A stretch of DNA of 64,000 nucleotides, taken from NCBI GenBank assembly GCA_033558025.1, contig JAUCEF010000017.1:3286001-3350000 (forward strand), given 5' to 3'. Positions 10,601 through 21,960 of the stretch are shown in pieces (positions within the stretch are counted from its first letter, which is position 1; each line of letters begins with the position of its first letter). The translations under genes and the position numbers were made by a program. Under the pieces are notes generated by a model. It saw nothing but the letters and a program-made list of their open reading frames with translations, did no database searches and was not told where the DNA came from. The DNA is from Phytophthora sp. 'mugwort' (lineage: Eukaryota > Oomycota > Peronosporomycetes > Peronosporales > Peronosporaceae).

Positions 10601-12404
10601 AGACCCCGGCAGATCCGCCACAGCTCACGGGACATCGACATGCTCGCGACGACGACGCGTCAGTGATTAGTGGTGAGGCCGAGCCGAAGCGAACATGTAC
10701 CGGTCTTGTCTACTTAGCTGAAGGGATGAAGAGGACCCCACGCACGAATTTGGTGTCTATGTTGCTAGTGCTGTGACGGCGATGGAGCAGGAGAGCCCCC
10801 AGAAACGGCTCTGGCACGAATCCGAAGTCCGGTTGCCAAGGACCTTTAAGCAAGCTATGCTGTCACCACAACACAAAAATTGGTGGATTCGTATGGAAAA
10901 GGAGCTAGCTGCCATGGAGGCGAAATATGTATTCGAGCTCATCCCCGAAGAGGATATACCAACCGGGAAAAAGGCACTAGAGACGATGTGGAGGTTCCAA
11001 CTCAAAACGGATAAGGACGGCAACGTGATGCGGTTCCGTCTACGACTCTGCGCCAGAGGGGACAAACAGGAGCCCGAGGTGGACTTCTTCTCAATGGAGA
11101 TATACTCACCTGTGGCTAGTATGGCTTCGTTCAGATTATTCGTAGCTCTGTGCGAAATACTGTGCTTGGGTCCGTTCCAATGCGACGTCAACCTGGCATT
11201 TCTCAACACAGCCCTCAAGATCACTCACTACGTTCGAAGAATTGCAGTGTTCCCGCTCAAAAAGGGGTGGGTCTACAAAGTGAAGCACGCGCTGTACGGC
11301 GTCCATCAAAGTAGCCGCGAATAGTATGATAAGCTGAACGCTTTGATGGAAGAGCATGATGGAGTCGCTGCACCTCCGAATCTTGCTTGTACGTTTACAA
11401 CCAAGGAGGCGTGCTTGCACTACTGCTCGTCTACGTGGACGATATTATCTGCGGGACGAACAACGAGGCGTGGAAGGTGTTATTTCGCCGCGGAACTGCA
11501 TGGAAAGTATGGCATCAAGAACCAGGGAAGACTGCACAGTTACCTCGGAGAGCAGGTGGAACTGACCACGGAGGGTGCATTCCTCCACCAGACTAAATAT
11601 GCCAAGGATGTACTTCGCAGATTTGGTTTTGATGGGGCCCGCGGCTGCAGATCGCCGTTGGATCCGACCATCAAGTACGGGCTGTGACAGAGGTGAGCAA
11701 GGAACCAGGGATTGATTATTGTGCAGCTATAGGCTCAATGATGTACCTGGATACGAGTACCCGGCCTGATCTCGCGTTTCCAGTTGGATACCTGAGTCGT
11801 TTTGTGGAGAACCCGACCGTACAACATGGTGGAGCTCTTAAGTGCGTGATTCGGTACCTGGTAGCTACGAGTGACGAAGGGATTTTCTTCAAGAAACCAC
11901 ACACAGACAAGAAGTCGAAAGTGAACGCCATCAAAATCGACGGGTTCTGCGACTCGGATTGGGGAATTGCTGTGAAACCAGAATAGCGTCACGGGCTACA
12001 CATTGTTGGTTGCAGGTGGACCTATGGCCTGGGCGGCACGACGTCAGATGGTGGCGGCTCAAATCACGGCGGAAGGTGAGTACGTAGCTTCGTGCGAGGC
12101 GTTCGTGGAAGGGAGGACTATGGCCAACGTGCTGACGGAAGCGCTGCCCAAGATGGAGATCGAGTTCACTCTTGGGGTGGACAACCAAGCTCCTATTTCG
12201 TTGGCCTCCAACCCAACATATAGCAGGAAGACACGGTATAACGAGCTGAGGTTCCACTATGTCCGTGAACAGGTTGCACTGAAAGCGGTGTGCATTATTG
12301 GAAGGTCGACGGTGGCGTCAATCCCGTCGATCTGCTCACAAAGCCGCTTGGATTTCCGCGGTGACCAAGCTGAAGCAACTCATTGGCATGCGCCCCGAGA
12401 CTGA
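7604..12404 (+). pseudogene. Copia element 2 gag-pol polyprotein, broken
   Basis: Ordered plus-strand domains are visible. Gag covers 7604-8330 (GRPFRWSGQN; the UBN2-type IEGHLNTMVRLRTRLQAVGM). The zinc knuckle near 8395 reads CFGCHKPGHARKDHP, with His where the last Cys is expected. The protease region near 8670 has DTDAN instead of D[ST]GA, preceded by a stop. The integrase covers 9110-9800: pre-integrase WHERLGHLC, then Asp in VMDAHTRF, Asp in FTDGWGEF and Glu in MVERTHQTL. An acidic linker covers 10080-10530. Reverse transcriptase covers 10773-11600, with LVYVDDIICG near 11430. RNase H covers 11684-12404, with FCDSDWG and GEYVASCEA. At least six frame changes or stops break the frame, so the copy is non-autonomous. 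Compared with element 1 the blocks are longer and less eroded. Confidence 0.85.
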
Positions 12405-12505
12405 GACAACCAACCGAGAGAAGCAGTGTCAGCTTTACCACGAAGAACGGCAGCGGAGCCGCTAAAGGACTAGGTCAAGGGTGCTAAGTAGTTCCGAGCC
12501 GTGTT

Positions 12506-12517
12506 CGGAGGGAGGCG
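12506..12517 (+). other. Polypurine tract of Copia element 2
   Basis: CGGAGGGAGGCG lies directly before the 3' LTR and is the expected plus-strand primer for reverse transcription. Confidence 0.65.
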
Positions 12518-12800
12518 TGCTAAATTGCGGCCCTGGATAGTGTCTACTGCCAGTAAGTGATGGAGAACGTGAGCAGACCGAAAGGACTCGGTGAGTGATG
12601 GAGGCTAGCGGACTACGAGAGAAGATTGAAACTGACTTGGGGAGGTTCACGATAGCCGCAGCAGTAGCTCTAGCGTTAGCTTCAGTGTCAATTTTGTAGT
12701 GTCGAAGAGAAGGCAAGGAGATCCGGGGTACAGGAAGCAGTAACCAGAAACAAGTTCATTTTTTCTATTTACTCGCTCCGCCGGCACTGGCACTCGAATA
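12518..12800 (+). repeat. Copia element 2, 3' LTR
   Basis: It starts TGCTAAATTGCGG, ends CACTCGAATA, and matches the 5' LTR except for the single-copy 41-bp segment and about a dozen small differences, mostly transitions. Confidence 0.9.
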
Positions 12801-12805
12801 AAGTG
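12801..12805. repeat. Target-site duplication, right copy (AAGTG)
   Basis: It is identical to 7262-7266 and abuts the end of the 3' LTR. Confidence 0.85.
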
Positions 12806-13300
12806 GACTTGTCCTCGGAAGGAATGAAACGATATATTAGCTCGGTTTGGATTAGTAGATGTTTGACCGTGCACTGGACCGAGTCGGTCCATGTGCTGGA
12901 GATCGGAGTGTCCGCGTTAGTGGACACTGATAGCGTTGTGGACTCTAATCCAGAGCACTGCTCGTGGGCTGAACGTGGATTGACATGTAATTTGCTGAGC
13001 GACGCTCTTGCGTTAACAGGACATCGCTACATGCCGAAGGCGTGGTCGGCCGTGTGCCGAGGCATCGTGAACTTGGTGCTGACGACGCACGTGGAGTGGT
13101 ACGTAATCTTCTGAGCGGTGCTCGTTGTGAGTAACGAGTCGCCGTTGCATACCATCGATGACGTAGGGTACGGGAAAATAGTATAATAACAATATTACGG
13201 GTAATATTTTGACGGAACTACTTATTATTAATTTGATTTGTTTAGCGCATAATACAAATAGCACTAAATAATACCGTATTTCCCCCCACCAACCATTTTG
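12806..13300. other. Remnant downstream flank, mostly unrecognised
   Basis: The first 25-50 bases resemble the continuation of the Copia reverse-transcriptase frame of element 1 (VDLSSEG versus VELTTEG in element 2). Beyond that no RNase H block or LTR of element 1 can be seen. A 103-codon plus-strand frame (12803-13114) shows no recognised domain. 13175-13275 is AT-rich. The rest of element 1 was probably deleted. Confidence 0.4.
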
Positions 13301-13410
13301 CAAGGTTGCTTCCGTCCAGTAGTTCTAGTAGCATACCAAGCCGAAGCCGCTTCCACACTTTTCAATTCATCTCGCTCGAGCGACGCACCCTCAAACCACC
13401 ACTCGACCCA

Positions 13411-13830
13411 CCATGGCCTCCCGCCAGCTCTGTGCCTTCTAATTCACCGACATTGGTGAAGGCCTATACTAGTGCAAGACGTGCGGGCGCTCTCGCAATC
13501 AGGCGTCTGGTACTGGCCACAGCAATCCGCTGAGCCACCTATACAGCGAGCCTGATGATTACGCCGCTGACTATCCAGAGCTCCACGCCTCCGCCACACC
13601 GTCGATCGCACATTCGGCTTCGCGGATGAGGTCACACGCAATATCTACCAATGAATCGTCTGGCTCATGCAGAAAAATCTGCCAATCATTGAGGTCGAGA
13701 ACAAGTTCACTCGCGCGGCGGTCACGACGAAGCCCATGCCTGTCAAGACGCTGAAGCGCTACATGCACTACGTCGCACCGGCAGTTGTGCATATCATCGC
13801 GAATGAGATGGGCAGCTCTTTTTCTGCCTG
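13411..13830 (+). pseudogene. hAT-type transposase N-terminal fragment with BED-like zinc finger
   Basis: After an ATG near 13411 the plus strand gives a BED-finger pattern: CKTCG followed by GTGHSNPLSHL near 13473-13535 (C-x2-C-x13-H-x5-H). About 60 codons later comes a segment reading VENKFTRAAVTTKPMPVKTL (13690-13760) and then RYMHYVAPAVVHIIANEMG. This order of BED finger, a helical NLPIxEVEN-like segment and a KTLKRYM segment is what I associate with hAT elements of oomycetes. In-frame stops (for example in the first line after the ATG and after ANEMGSSFSA) and a lost catalytic domain make it a relic. The assignment is by motif recall, not by search. Confidence 0.45.
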
Positions 13831-14419
13831 ATGTTTGACGGCTGCCCTGTCGCTCGCTACACTTTATCTCTCTTTACGCTGTCTACGTCAGCGAAGTAGA
13901 GCAGTACCAGCGCCTGTCATATGGTGCGTTTCAGCGTAGGAGACGATTGTGCAAATAATCAGAGCATCGCACCCCGACTGAGCCCCCCGTTGATTGGCTG
14001 CGCCATTTGTCGATTTAACCGCGCGGTTAATAAGTTTCTGGAGGATTTATCAGACTCAGATCGACCAGATCCAAAATCGGATGATTCAACTCCGTCATGT
14101 CAAGAATTTCGCTGCACTCGCGAAGGTCACCAAACACAAGTCCATTAAAGCAAACGCAACGCGTCATATGGCGGTCACCAGTATATTAGATGCTCCAGCT
14201 TTACGGCAAGATTTGTGGCGCCGTTTTGACAGTCGAAGACGTAGAAGAGTATGTCATCTGGATGCCCGGTTGGGCGTAGCCTTGAGGATGCGCGTGGAGA
14301 GGCAAGTAATCCGCTGAGCGGTGAGGACCAGGACGGAGATGATCAGCTGCGCGCAGCTGATTATCTTCGTCCTGGCGTGCAGCCGAGGCGTCACGGACTG
14401 GGCCCGGAAGATGCGTGTG
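13831..14419. other. No clear gene; imperfect local duplication
   Basis: The stretch 14260-14440 contains two diverged copies of a segment of roughly 100 bp (GATGCGCGTGGAG... and GATGCGTGTGGAG...), probably 3' sequence of the adjoining Gypsy reverse transcriptase relic. No coding frame is recognisable in 13831-14200. Confidence 0.35.
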
Positions 14420-15560
14420 GAGTGGCCCACAATCCACTTGGTGGGGACTGCGGATCAGCAGTTCTTCGCCGGTCCGCATGCTTCTTAAGGAATTGAAGAA
14501 TGGCCAAGCCATATCAGCATCGTTTTCACTGTTCTTGTCCAAGCAGCCGGCGAGGTCAAGTCACTTGCGTAGGGCCTTCGGCCAATCTGCAATGGCTTTG
14601 CTCGTAGCGGAATCCACCCGAAGGCCACGTTTCCCGATGAAGCATCCGAAGAATGGAATTTCTTCAGCGCCAAAGATGCACTTCGATGCATTAGCATACA
14701 GCTGTTTAGCGTAGATGGTCGATGTGATTTTCCACATCCGATTTCCCGTGCTATACATGGCCGTGGGCGAAGATGCCGTCAAAGTATGTCTGTGCATACG
14801 ACGGATGAGACCTCAAGAGCTACGTCATGAACGTTGCAGGCGCGATCGGCAGTCCTAGGGGCATCTCCAGCGGCTCCCAGAGGATGCCTCTCGGAGTACT
14901 GACCACTGTTAGCGCAATGTCGCTTGCACGCATGAGCAACTAGATGATGACCATCGACAAGTCGAGAGCATTGTACATTATACACCCAACCCATGTTATT
15001 CTACAGAACATCCTTCCTAGGAATCGTGCCTGTGCCGGAATGGTGGCAGCGTTGATCTTGTTGAACGCATGAACAATATGCCACTTGCTGCTACGCTTTC
15101 TGACACAGAATGTCGGCGTCAAGTGTGGAGTCTTGCTCTCTCGCATCATGGCCGCCACGTGCTTTGCATTGAAGAACGCATCAATGACGTCACACGGTTC
15201 CTTGGTCAAGGGCCACTGCCGGCTGGGCACGCAGTATTAATTACAGGAATCATGTCAATCTCGTGACGCACACCTCGACCCGGAGGTAGGCCAGAAGGCG
15301 GGTCATTGGAGACCATGTCTTAGTACTCCTTGACCAAAGGGGAGTACGGTTTCGAGGGATCACTCAGGATTGCCGACCCACTATGCGCACTCAGTGCGTG
15401 CTTAATGTCCTCAAGGACCGCTTCATCCATGAGGATGAGGCGTTACGCCACTTCAGGTCGTAAGATGACCACTTCGGTTAATAACTCGCCCGCCATCAAG
15501 CATCACTGAACACAGTCATAGACATCTCATCCAGCTCTAACAGAGCGTCTATCGGGGGTA
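14420..15560 (-). pseudogene. Ty3/Gypsy reverse transcriptase relic
   Basis: Minus-strand reading from about 15300 down gives EPCDVIDAFFNAKHVAAMMR, PHLTPTFCVRKRSSKWHIVH, AFNKINAATIPAQARF and a degenerate DLVDGYYQ-type motif. Then come the palm sequences MPLGLPIAPATF and YAQTYFDGIFAHG (YxDD is degraded to YFDG), and the thumb (LYANASKCIFGAEEIPFFGC, then GKRGLRVD and AIADWP). These are the standard Gypsy RT blocks in order, but spread over several frames with stops. No RNase H follows on this strand. The next domain block lies on the opposite strand, so the element has been broken or combined with another copy. Confidence 0.8.
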
Positions 15561-15721
15561 CAACACTCGGACTGATACCCCCGTCGGCTTCGCCGGTCAC
15601 TCCATTTATGAGTGTGTTAGCTGCTCGTTATCATCAATCAAAACACATCATGTGTCTGGCTCAGACGATTTGCGTATATCGCAGGCGCCTCTTCGCGGGG
15701 TGTTGGGACACCGAACATCAA
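15561..15721. other. Junction between oppositely oriented Gypsy pieces
   Basis: No domain is recognised here. It is the breakpoint interval between the minus-strand RT relic and the plus-strand RNase H start. Confidence 0.4.
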
Positions 15722-17470
15722 ATGCCTTTGAGGCGGTCAAGGAGAGTCTCCAATCTTGGTGTTGCCTGGCCCTGAACGTCCGTTCCGTGACGCATCCAAC
15801 TTTGCCATAGCAGTGCTACAAGCAGACGCCAACGGGTGGAATGCGTGGTGGCGTTTGAATCTCGCCAGCTTAAGGTCGCAGAGAAGAACTACCCCCCCCC
15901 CCCCCCGTTCATGACAAAACGCTAATTTCAATGAAATATGCCCCCTGTCAAGCTCAGGGTTCACTTACTCGGCTCTAAGCCGTTTGCGATCTCCATTGAT
16001 CACGCGTTGCTATGCACTGCGACCCAATCGCCTTATCTCTCGCAAATGATGGTCCGCTTGCTGCCTTTCTTCACAGAGTATAACTTCGAGGTGAAGTACA
16101 AGCCTGTCCGGCAGAATGATCTCGCAGACGATTGGTTACGCTGACCGGACGATGACGTTTTTCATGCCACGACGGTGACCTCGTTTGTGACAAATTTGAC
16201 CCGCACGGCGTATGCGCGAAATGACACGTGTGTAGCTTTTGCTACGTGCTCTTGGGATCAGGGAGTTTCAAGACTCGGCCATTAATCTGTCGGCATGCTT
16301 GCGCGCGAGGCTGCATCACTATTCCATCGATGACGGCTTTTGTGTTACAGCACGGATCCTGTGGACACCCACGTGTCGTGATCCCTCATGATGAGGAATT
16401 GAAATATCGCATCCTCTAACGAGACGCATGATACATGGCCACCTGGGTCGTGAAAAGACCTACAGTTCTATGTGCATGTACTATTGGTCGCCCAAACTGA
16501 ACAAATGGACGAGAGCATTCGTGCTCACGTGTGAAACGTGTCAGCGGGTGAAGCCATGGCCACAGGCTGCCGCGCTGCTGGATAATTTGCCTGTTCCCTC
16601 TGGGCGTTGGGAGTCCATGAGTTCGGACTTTAGGTTTGGCCTTCTGAAGGACTCGGACGGCAGCACGGGCATCGTGGTCGTTGTGGTCTGCTTGAACAAA
16701 ACGGATCACCTAGCGGCGGTGGCGGATACAATTGACGGTGTAGGTAGAGCGAATCGGTTTCTCGATCGGGTCTTTCGACAACATAGTCTGCCCACATCGA
16801 TTGTCTCGGATCGAGATCCCCGCTACAATGAGAAGTTTTGGGCATCAATCTTCACGGTACTTGACACGGCGGGTTATCCACAGACCGACGGTTAAAACGA
16901 AGGTGTGGATCGCGTTGTAAAGGATATACCCCGTAGCTTTTACGTCGAAACATCGAAGCGTTGGAGCACAATACTTCCGAACGTTGATTTTGAATTGAAT
17001 AATTCGGTGCATGCCTCGAGAGGGTATACCCCCACTCTTCGTGAACGGCCTCACTCGCCCCGCTGACGCTACCACTGCGTGTTTCTGGGCTTGTTGGAAG
17101 AGATAGCCGATCGGCTTGCTGATGTTAGCCCTATAAGGGGTCAGAAACAGTTGACGAGTTTCTGTCAACGCATCAGAATCCTTCGACATGTGCATGACGC
17201 TATGGCCGAGAGCAAGACAAACAAAAATAACTAGGCGGATGCCAGGGCAGAGGCTATATGGAAAGCTTTAATATCGATGACCAATTATTATTACTAAATG
17301 CAAAAAGACTATCTACACATGCAGTTTCTGCGGCCTTCAAGACGAAGTACGTCCGCGCTTCGTCGGTCCATTCAGGGTCATGGTCTAGCGTATACCCTCC
17401 ATTTTCCGAAGCAAACTACCAAACACCCCGTGTTTTATATCGGTCTGCTCAAGCCATGCTCAGACGTCTA
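15722..17470 (+). pseudogene. Ty3/Gypsy RNase H-integrase relic
   Basis: Plus-strand blocks begin with AFEAVKESL and a broken RNase H (PERPFRDASNFA; LRVHLLGSKPFAISIDHALL; YNFEVKYKPVRQNDLADDWL, 15938-16144). A linker with RVVIPHDEELKYRIL leads into the integrase (16428-16950). This has an HHCC-type region (HGHLGREKTYSSMCMYYW; CETCQRV), then catalytic Asp in SSDFRFGL and Asp in VSDRDPRY, and an Asn-Glu at the expected Glu position just after a stop at 16893. The tail continues to a linker at 17330-17470 (NAKxLxTHAVSAAFKTK; VFYIGLLKPC). A poly-C run of 14-16 bases at 15892-15906 falls inside RNase H. Several frameshifts make it dead. Confidence 0.8.
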
Positions 17471-17489
17471 GTGATCACCACGATCGGAC

Positions 17490-18430
17490 GCGGGGGGCGC
17501 GGCCGCGGCGTCGGGGTCGGTCGCCTCGTGCTTCCCGACAATATGTTTGGGTGTTAACGGATCAGCCACTGAGCTCAAGAGCTGATCCTGGGCTGCTGCA
17601 GTCACTGAGCAAATTTGTGTTTGAAGGTCTGAAGCGCTCTCGGGGGGCATGATCGGTGGGCCGCTGCGGTCGAGGGCAGAAGCCGGGAGGCAGTTTGCGC
17701 TTCATCTTAAGCTTCGCGAAGTCCAAGCGAAGCTTGCGCTTCATGTGCACATCGTCTTCCGCGAAGCAGGCTTGTAGAGCAACAATTCACGGCAGTTACC
17801 TGGCTTATTCCGCCTAAAAAAAAAGGCAACATCATCTTGGACAGTCTCCCCAGGCATCAAGAGGATGGGATCGTCCGCATGGGGGGAACAGAAGTACCTT
17901 GTGCTTAATCGTTGAGGCGGTCGCGATATTCACGATGAGAACTTGATCAGGCAGGATCCTCTCGCGTGGAGCCACACTCGTGCTGCTGCATCAGCATGGG
18001 CTGAGGCCTCGAGCCCGGAGACCCATGTCTTCAAGGGCTCCGTGGCAGCTTTCCGAACGATTTCACAAGATTCGCGGGCTCCGAAGCCATACTCTCTATG
18101 AGGTCTAATGATCGGGCGCTCCACTCGGCGTTGGGAACGCCGCAGCTCTCAGTCTTCGAGCTGTTGGTTCTGAGCCTCATTGAGGTTTGGTGATCACATT
18201 AGTTTGCAATCCTGACGACGCGCGCCGCGCAGACAGATTCTCAGGCGTGTGGCGTTCGGGGAACGGACTTGATTTGCGAAGCAGGCCGGGGCCATGCTCT
18301 GCAGAGCGCGGAATATCGGTGTCGGACTCGTAGTCCAGCTCCGTCTCCTCATCGAGGATCCCAGAGATATCGTCTGAGAAGCGAGAAGGGCGTCGCTCGA
18401 CGTTACGTCGCCGCTTGTCGAGTCTGACAT
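17490..18430 (-). pseudogene. Probable Ty3/Gypsy gag/leader relic
   Basis: Minus-strand reading from 18430 gives RFSDDISGILDEETELDYES followed by an Arg/Pro-rich stretch, and further down a repeated basic segment (KLRLDFAKLKMKRKLPPGF, 17670-17750). The style resembles the N-terminal gag region of oomycete Gypsy polyproteins, but no zinc knuckle was found. Stops occur every 60-80 codons. The direction agrees with the RT relic at 14420-15560, so the two may once have belonged to one element with the plus-strand integrase piece between them. Confidence 0.35.
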
Positions 18431-19320
18431 TACGCGGGGCCCGTGCTGACGACGGTATTCGAAGTGATATATATGTCTACTCCTTCAGAGTGAGTGTTCA
18501 CGCGTTGGAAGCGAACGAGCTTCGGGCACGGCAGCCGAGTGTGTACTAGGTGCCGGGGTCCCGTTGCATTTAGCCCGGACGGACGAGACGCCTAGTGTTG
18601 ATACTGGGTGAAAGACCAAAACGCTTTATGGCTGGGAGGCATGCACGGGCCAACGGCAAGCCAGTCCCTAAACCTGGAAAGTTCTCGAGAAAGCGAGGTC
18701 TTGTGATGCCTAGGGCCCAGGCGACCCGCGCAATTAGCTGAATGACACCTCAGTGGAGGCAATGACGAGTGAGAAGGCCTCGGTGTCCTCAGTCTGGTGG
18801 GGAAGGGTAACCGGGTTACTTCAAAAGGTTTATATGATGTGGGATACATCCCCACCTTCCCTTACAGCAGCACTCAATACGAGATAGTTAGCGAGATATT
18901 AGTAGGTGGCTTTACAGCCACTAGATATGCATTAAACTAGGCTCTACTATGAACTAGGCTCTACTTATGCTATATAGTAGTCCTATACGTTTACACGCCA
19001 GACGGCTCTGCCGCGCATAAAGAATACATTCAGTTCACATTTTGAAGTAAGGAGTTCATTTGTTTTGTGTAAGCTACATTTGACTTCTGGAGTCCGTAAA
19101 TGTTTATATTATGGGCTCATATTGGTTCATGTATAGACCTTGAGGTTATCCACCTTAAAAAAAGACTCCCTGATTCTGTGTCTTCCTCTGACGCTAAAGC
19201 TACGGCAGCCCCGCTGCAGCTGCAGTCTGGTTGCTATTGAAGGTTGCTCTAGCGCATGCTTTGTTGTAGCACATGTAGGTGCGCTAACTTCGTTTTACCG
19301 CATGAAGAACATGGAACAAC
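18431..19320. other. Intergenic, nothing recognised
   Basis: Short frames only. It may include the LTR of the minus-oriented Gypsy relic, but no matching partner was found. 18890-18970 contains short repeats of TAGGCTCTACT. Confidence 0.35.
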
Positions 19321-19920
19321 ATGTTTAAAGAACATAAGTGGTTGGATCAAGACTGTAAAAAGGTTGACTCGGACGTGGATCTATTTCGCTCGGAAACTGG
19401 GTACGTTGGACTATCTGTGGATGCCGTACGCGACAGATATCGGACACTAGCATATGATTTAATTGCCAAGTTTGCTTCAAGCTCGCTGGGTTCCGAATTT
19501 GTTACGCCGTCGTGTAAGGGCCTCGTCATCAGCGCCAGTATTGTGGTTGACGTTTGTAAGGGCTGGCTGAAATACAGTCCGGTGGATTTCTGCTTAAACT
19601 TATTGGTGGTGCATTGCTACATGGTATCGACATTAGCAACGGCTGTACGGTATCCGAAGGCACCCGCGGCTCCTATATGCTCTAACAAGTTCATTTTTCA
19701 GCCAGTGATTTGAAAGCCTACCGTTGGGGCATTATTAATGTTCGACTACACCATCTTCTAGTTACCCACAAGCTACGAGTACATGTTTTGCCTGTATGAT
19801 CCTCGTATTGACGACGACCTCCCACGAGGACATTACAATAATGTGGGATAATATTACGAACCATGGGGATGTGATAGTGCAAGAAGGGCAGCATGGCGTC
19901 GTGGAGAGATAGCATTCAAA
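19321..19920 (+). pseudogene. Ulp1-like (C48) cysteine peptidase fragment
   Basis: The frame at 19321-19713 includes VDVCKGWLKYSPVDFCLNLL followed by HCYMVSTLATAVRYPKAPA and ICSNKFIFQPVI. This fits the N-terminal half of a Ulp1 domain, where a W-L-x-x-x-x-[IV]-x-[FY]-C-L motif opens the fold. After a frame break near 19712 the text continues as LPxYDPRIDDDLPRGHYNNVG in other frames. The catalytic His-Trp and the Cys block are not intact. Ulp1-like genes of this style are abundant in oomycetes, often as parts of mobile elements. That context is my inference. Confidence 0.4.
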
Positions 19921-20710
19921 GTGTGGCACCCAGTACCAAGCTAGTCATATATCCTATTGAGTGGACCAATGCTCTACAGCAGCCAGTCTCGCGATCTGTG
20001 ATGTTCTGGTGGTGGCAGAAGCATGCAGCTATGTAACAGATAATCTGCAGTGGCAGGATAGCATTTCTCTAAGAATGATGTTATGGTAATGAGGCTACAA
20101 ATGCTATGGATTATCATTTGAAAGTCACATGAGCGAAGTATCTCTCGCCCCCCCCCCTGCAGAGAAGACGAAGAGCATTCAGCAACAGCTACTTGACCAA
20201 CTCAAGTAGGCATTGGAAGCAGTGTAATGTTTGAATATACTCATCCACATTTGATTCGTTTGCTACCCCTTCAACGTGTTGGCTGACATTTACAGCAGCA
20301 CTCCGAAAGAAATAGTGCGCCATCCGGAACCACGAGACACCCGTTCAGCTGAAGACAGATTGTTGCTAGTTTATTCGTTATCCTCAATAAGAGACAGGGT
20401 TTCTACTTGAACTCTTAAACATATTTTCCAGATTCGTGTCAATTTTCTCCAGACTGTCTATCATGTCCATGAGATCGCTCACTCCCGCACACAGCAACTC
20501 ACGTGCCAGAGATCTCCCGTCCATCGTCGTGGTGTTCTGGATCTACGCGAAATCACGATGTGTGTGGTATGTGTACCACACAGTAGACGCATCTACGTAC
20601 ACCAAATTGACCAGCTGAGGGTATCTCTATATTTAGCGACGTGGCCGGTCATTTATATAGTATGGGCGACGGGTCTGGGTTATTTTTTAAAAAATTACCG
20701 CGAAAAGCAG
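19921..20710. other. Intergenic, nothing recognised
   Basis: No frame with family resemblance. There is a C-rich run near 20150. Confidence 0.4.
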
Positions 20711-21960
20711 TTAGACCCTGATCCAGGTACCAGAACGGATGCTTGGCAAGATCGTGGATAGGGATGTCTCTGCGATGTCGCACTGTTTTCAGTCATTCAG
20801 AACTCCGTTTTTTTCGCAGACCGGTCCAAGTAGATTCTGCACATCGGACAAGGGCTGCCACGTGACATATTTTACCTTTTTCACCGCGAAGGGCAAGCGC
20901 AGCCTGCATCCTAAGTTGACTTTGCTGCCTTCGGTTGGCCTGTCTAGTGCCGGAGGCGAGATCAATGCCCTAAAGGTCGGCCCCCCCCCCAGCTTGTACC
21001 CCGTATCGCCGAGCAGGTGCTTACTGGGAGGCACGTACGAAGACAGTATACCACAACGCATCCAAGTTAGCTCATCAGACAGATAATTTTTAAATATCAT
21101 CCAGTTTTTTCCTCTTCTTGACGCCTGCCATTCCAAAGACACAGGTCGTTGGCAGACCCGGCCCGGGTCGACAAAGCGCAAAATGCTCCACGATGGCCCA
21201 CGACCGCCTGGACATTGACTGCAGCGTAGCTTTCTGGCAATACCAACATTCAAAGTCGGCCGGTTGGGCGGTGAGCAGCCCTTGGGTGCCATCTACAGCC
21301 TCAATAACGCCCGGGAAACCAGCGAGCGCGAAAATCCCTCCTCCACTGCAGTGGTTTGACTAGAACTTGGCATGACAATTGCAGATTTATCCAGATTGGC
21401 AATCACATTAATCGTTTCATTGGTGCAGTTGGTGGCTCGTGTATGTGGTATGCCCAGCACCTGACAAGTTGGCTTCCTCTATCGTCCCTCCTTGCGCCAA
21501 AAGCATAATGGTCAGCGCTACACGGTAGATTAAGCGGTGGTTAGTGTTGTGATGCGGCTTGACAGGCCATGCTGTCGCAATAGACCGAAGAAAAGAGGAA
21601 CGATCACAGCGCAACACCTTGTTGAACAGCCTCGTGTGAGGAGCCTTGAGAATCCTCTCCAGCGTCTCGGTGGGGAAGGTCGACAAGTTCTCCCGCTCCT
21701 TTCCTCAAGCACGTTTGTCAGCAGTAACACCCGCCGTGACAGCAATGTTAACGCTTAGAACAGTGAAGATGGCGGCCACTTCGGGGTCCATGCTCATGAG
21801 CTTTGCTCTAGAACTCAGCACGGATCGGACTGGGGTTCCGAAAAAAGCAGATCTGAGACTGTGAGCTGAAGCAGTTGGTATCATATGACACATGATACCA
21901 ACTCCACAAGCGTTTGTTTGCTTTGCTGGGAACCGTTCTGGTACTTGGACCAGGGCCTTA
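20711..21960 (-). mobile_element. Internally deleted PIF/Harbinger element, 1,244 bp, with TTA target duplications
   Basis: The element proper is 20714-21957. Its left end reads GACCCTGATCCAGGTACC. Its right end, reverse-complemented, reads GGCCCTGGTCCAAGTACC; 22 of the first 25 bases pair. TTA flanks both sides (20711-20713, 21958-21960), the TWA target expected for PIF/Harbinger. Inside, on the minus strand, are transposase pieces homologous to those of the larger element at 47878: the N-terminal FFGTPVRSVL, STFPTETLERILKAPHTRLF and WPVKPHHNTNH..RVALT blocks (21417-21893), then ADFECWYCQKA and LLGDTGYKL nearer the left end. The RT-like spacing shows about half of the gene is missing, including the C-terminal catalytic helix and the second (Myb) gene. 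Non-autonomous. Confidence 0.85.

Larger units (their letters stand above)
7267..12800 (+). mobile_element. Copia element 2, full-length LTR retrotransposon nested in element 1
   Basis: The element is 5,534 bp long with a 323-bp 5' LTR, a half-tRNA primer site, gag-pol on the plus strand, a polypurine tract and a 283-bp 3' LTR. It is bounded by AAGTG duplications. It sits inside the reverse transcriptase region of element 1: LHSYL of element 1 breaks at 7262, and sequence resembling the equivalent part of element 2 (VELTTEG in element 2, VDLSSEG here) resumes after 12800. Apart from a 41-bp duplication in the 5' LTR, the LTRs differ at only about a dozen positions, so insertion was fairly recent relative to element 1. 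Its reading frame is nonetheless broken in many places. Confidence 0.9.

Noticed and set aside
12803..13114. 103-codon frame as an independent gene
   Set aside because: It starts inside the Copia target duplication and its first codons continue the interrupted RT of element 1; no domain follows.
15892..15906. Poly-C run as a regulatory element
   Set aside because: Homopolymer runs of C or G recur at 20150, 20985, 27085, 29625 and 31306-31315 and probably reflect sequencing or slippage.
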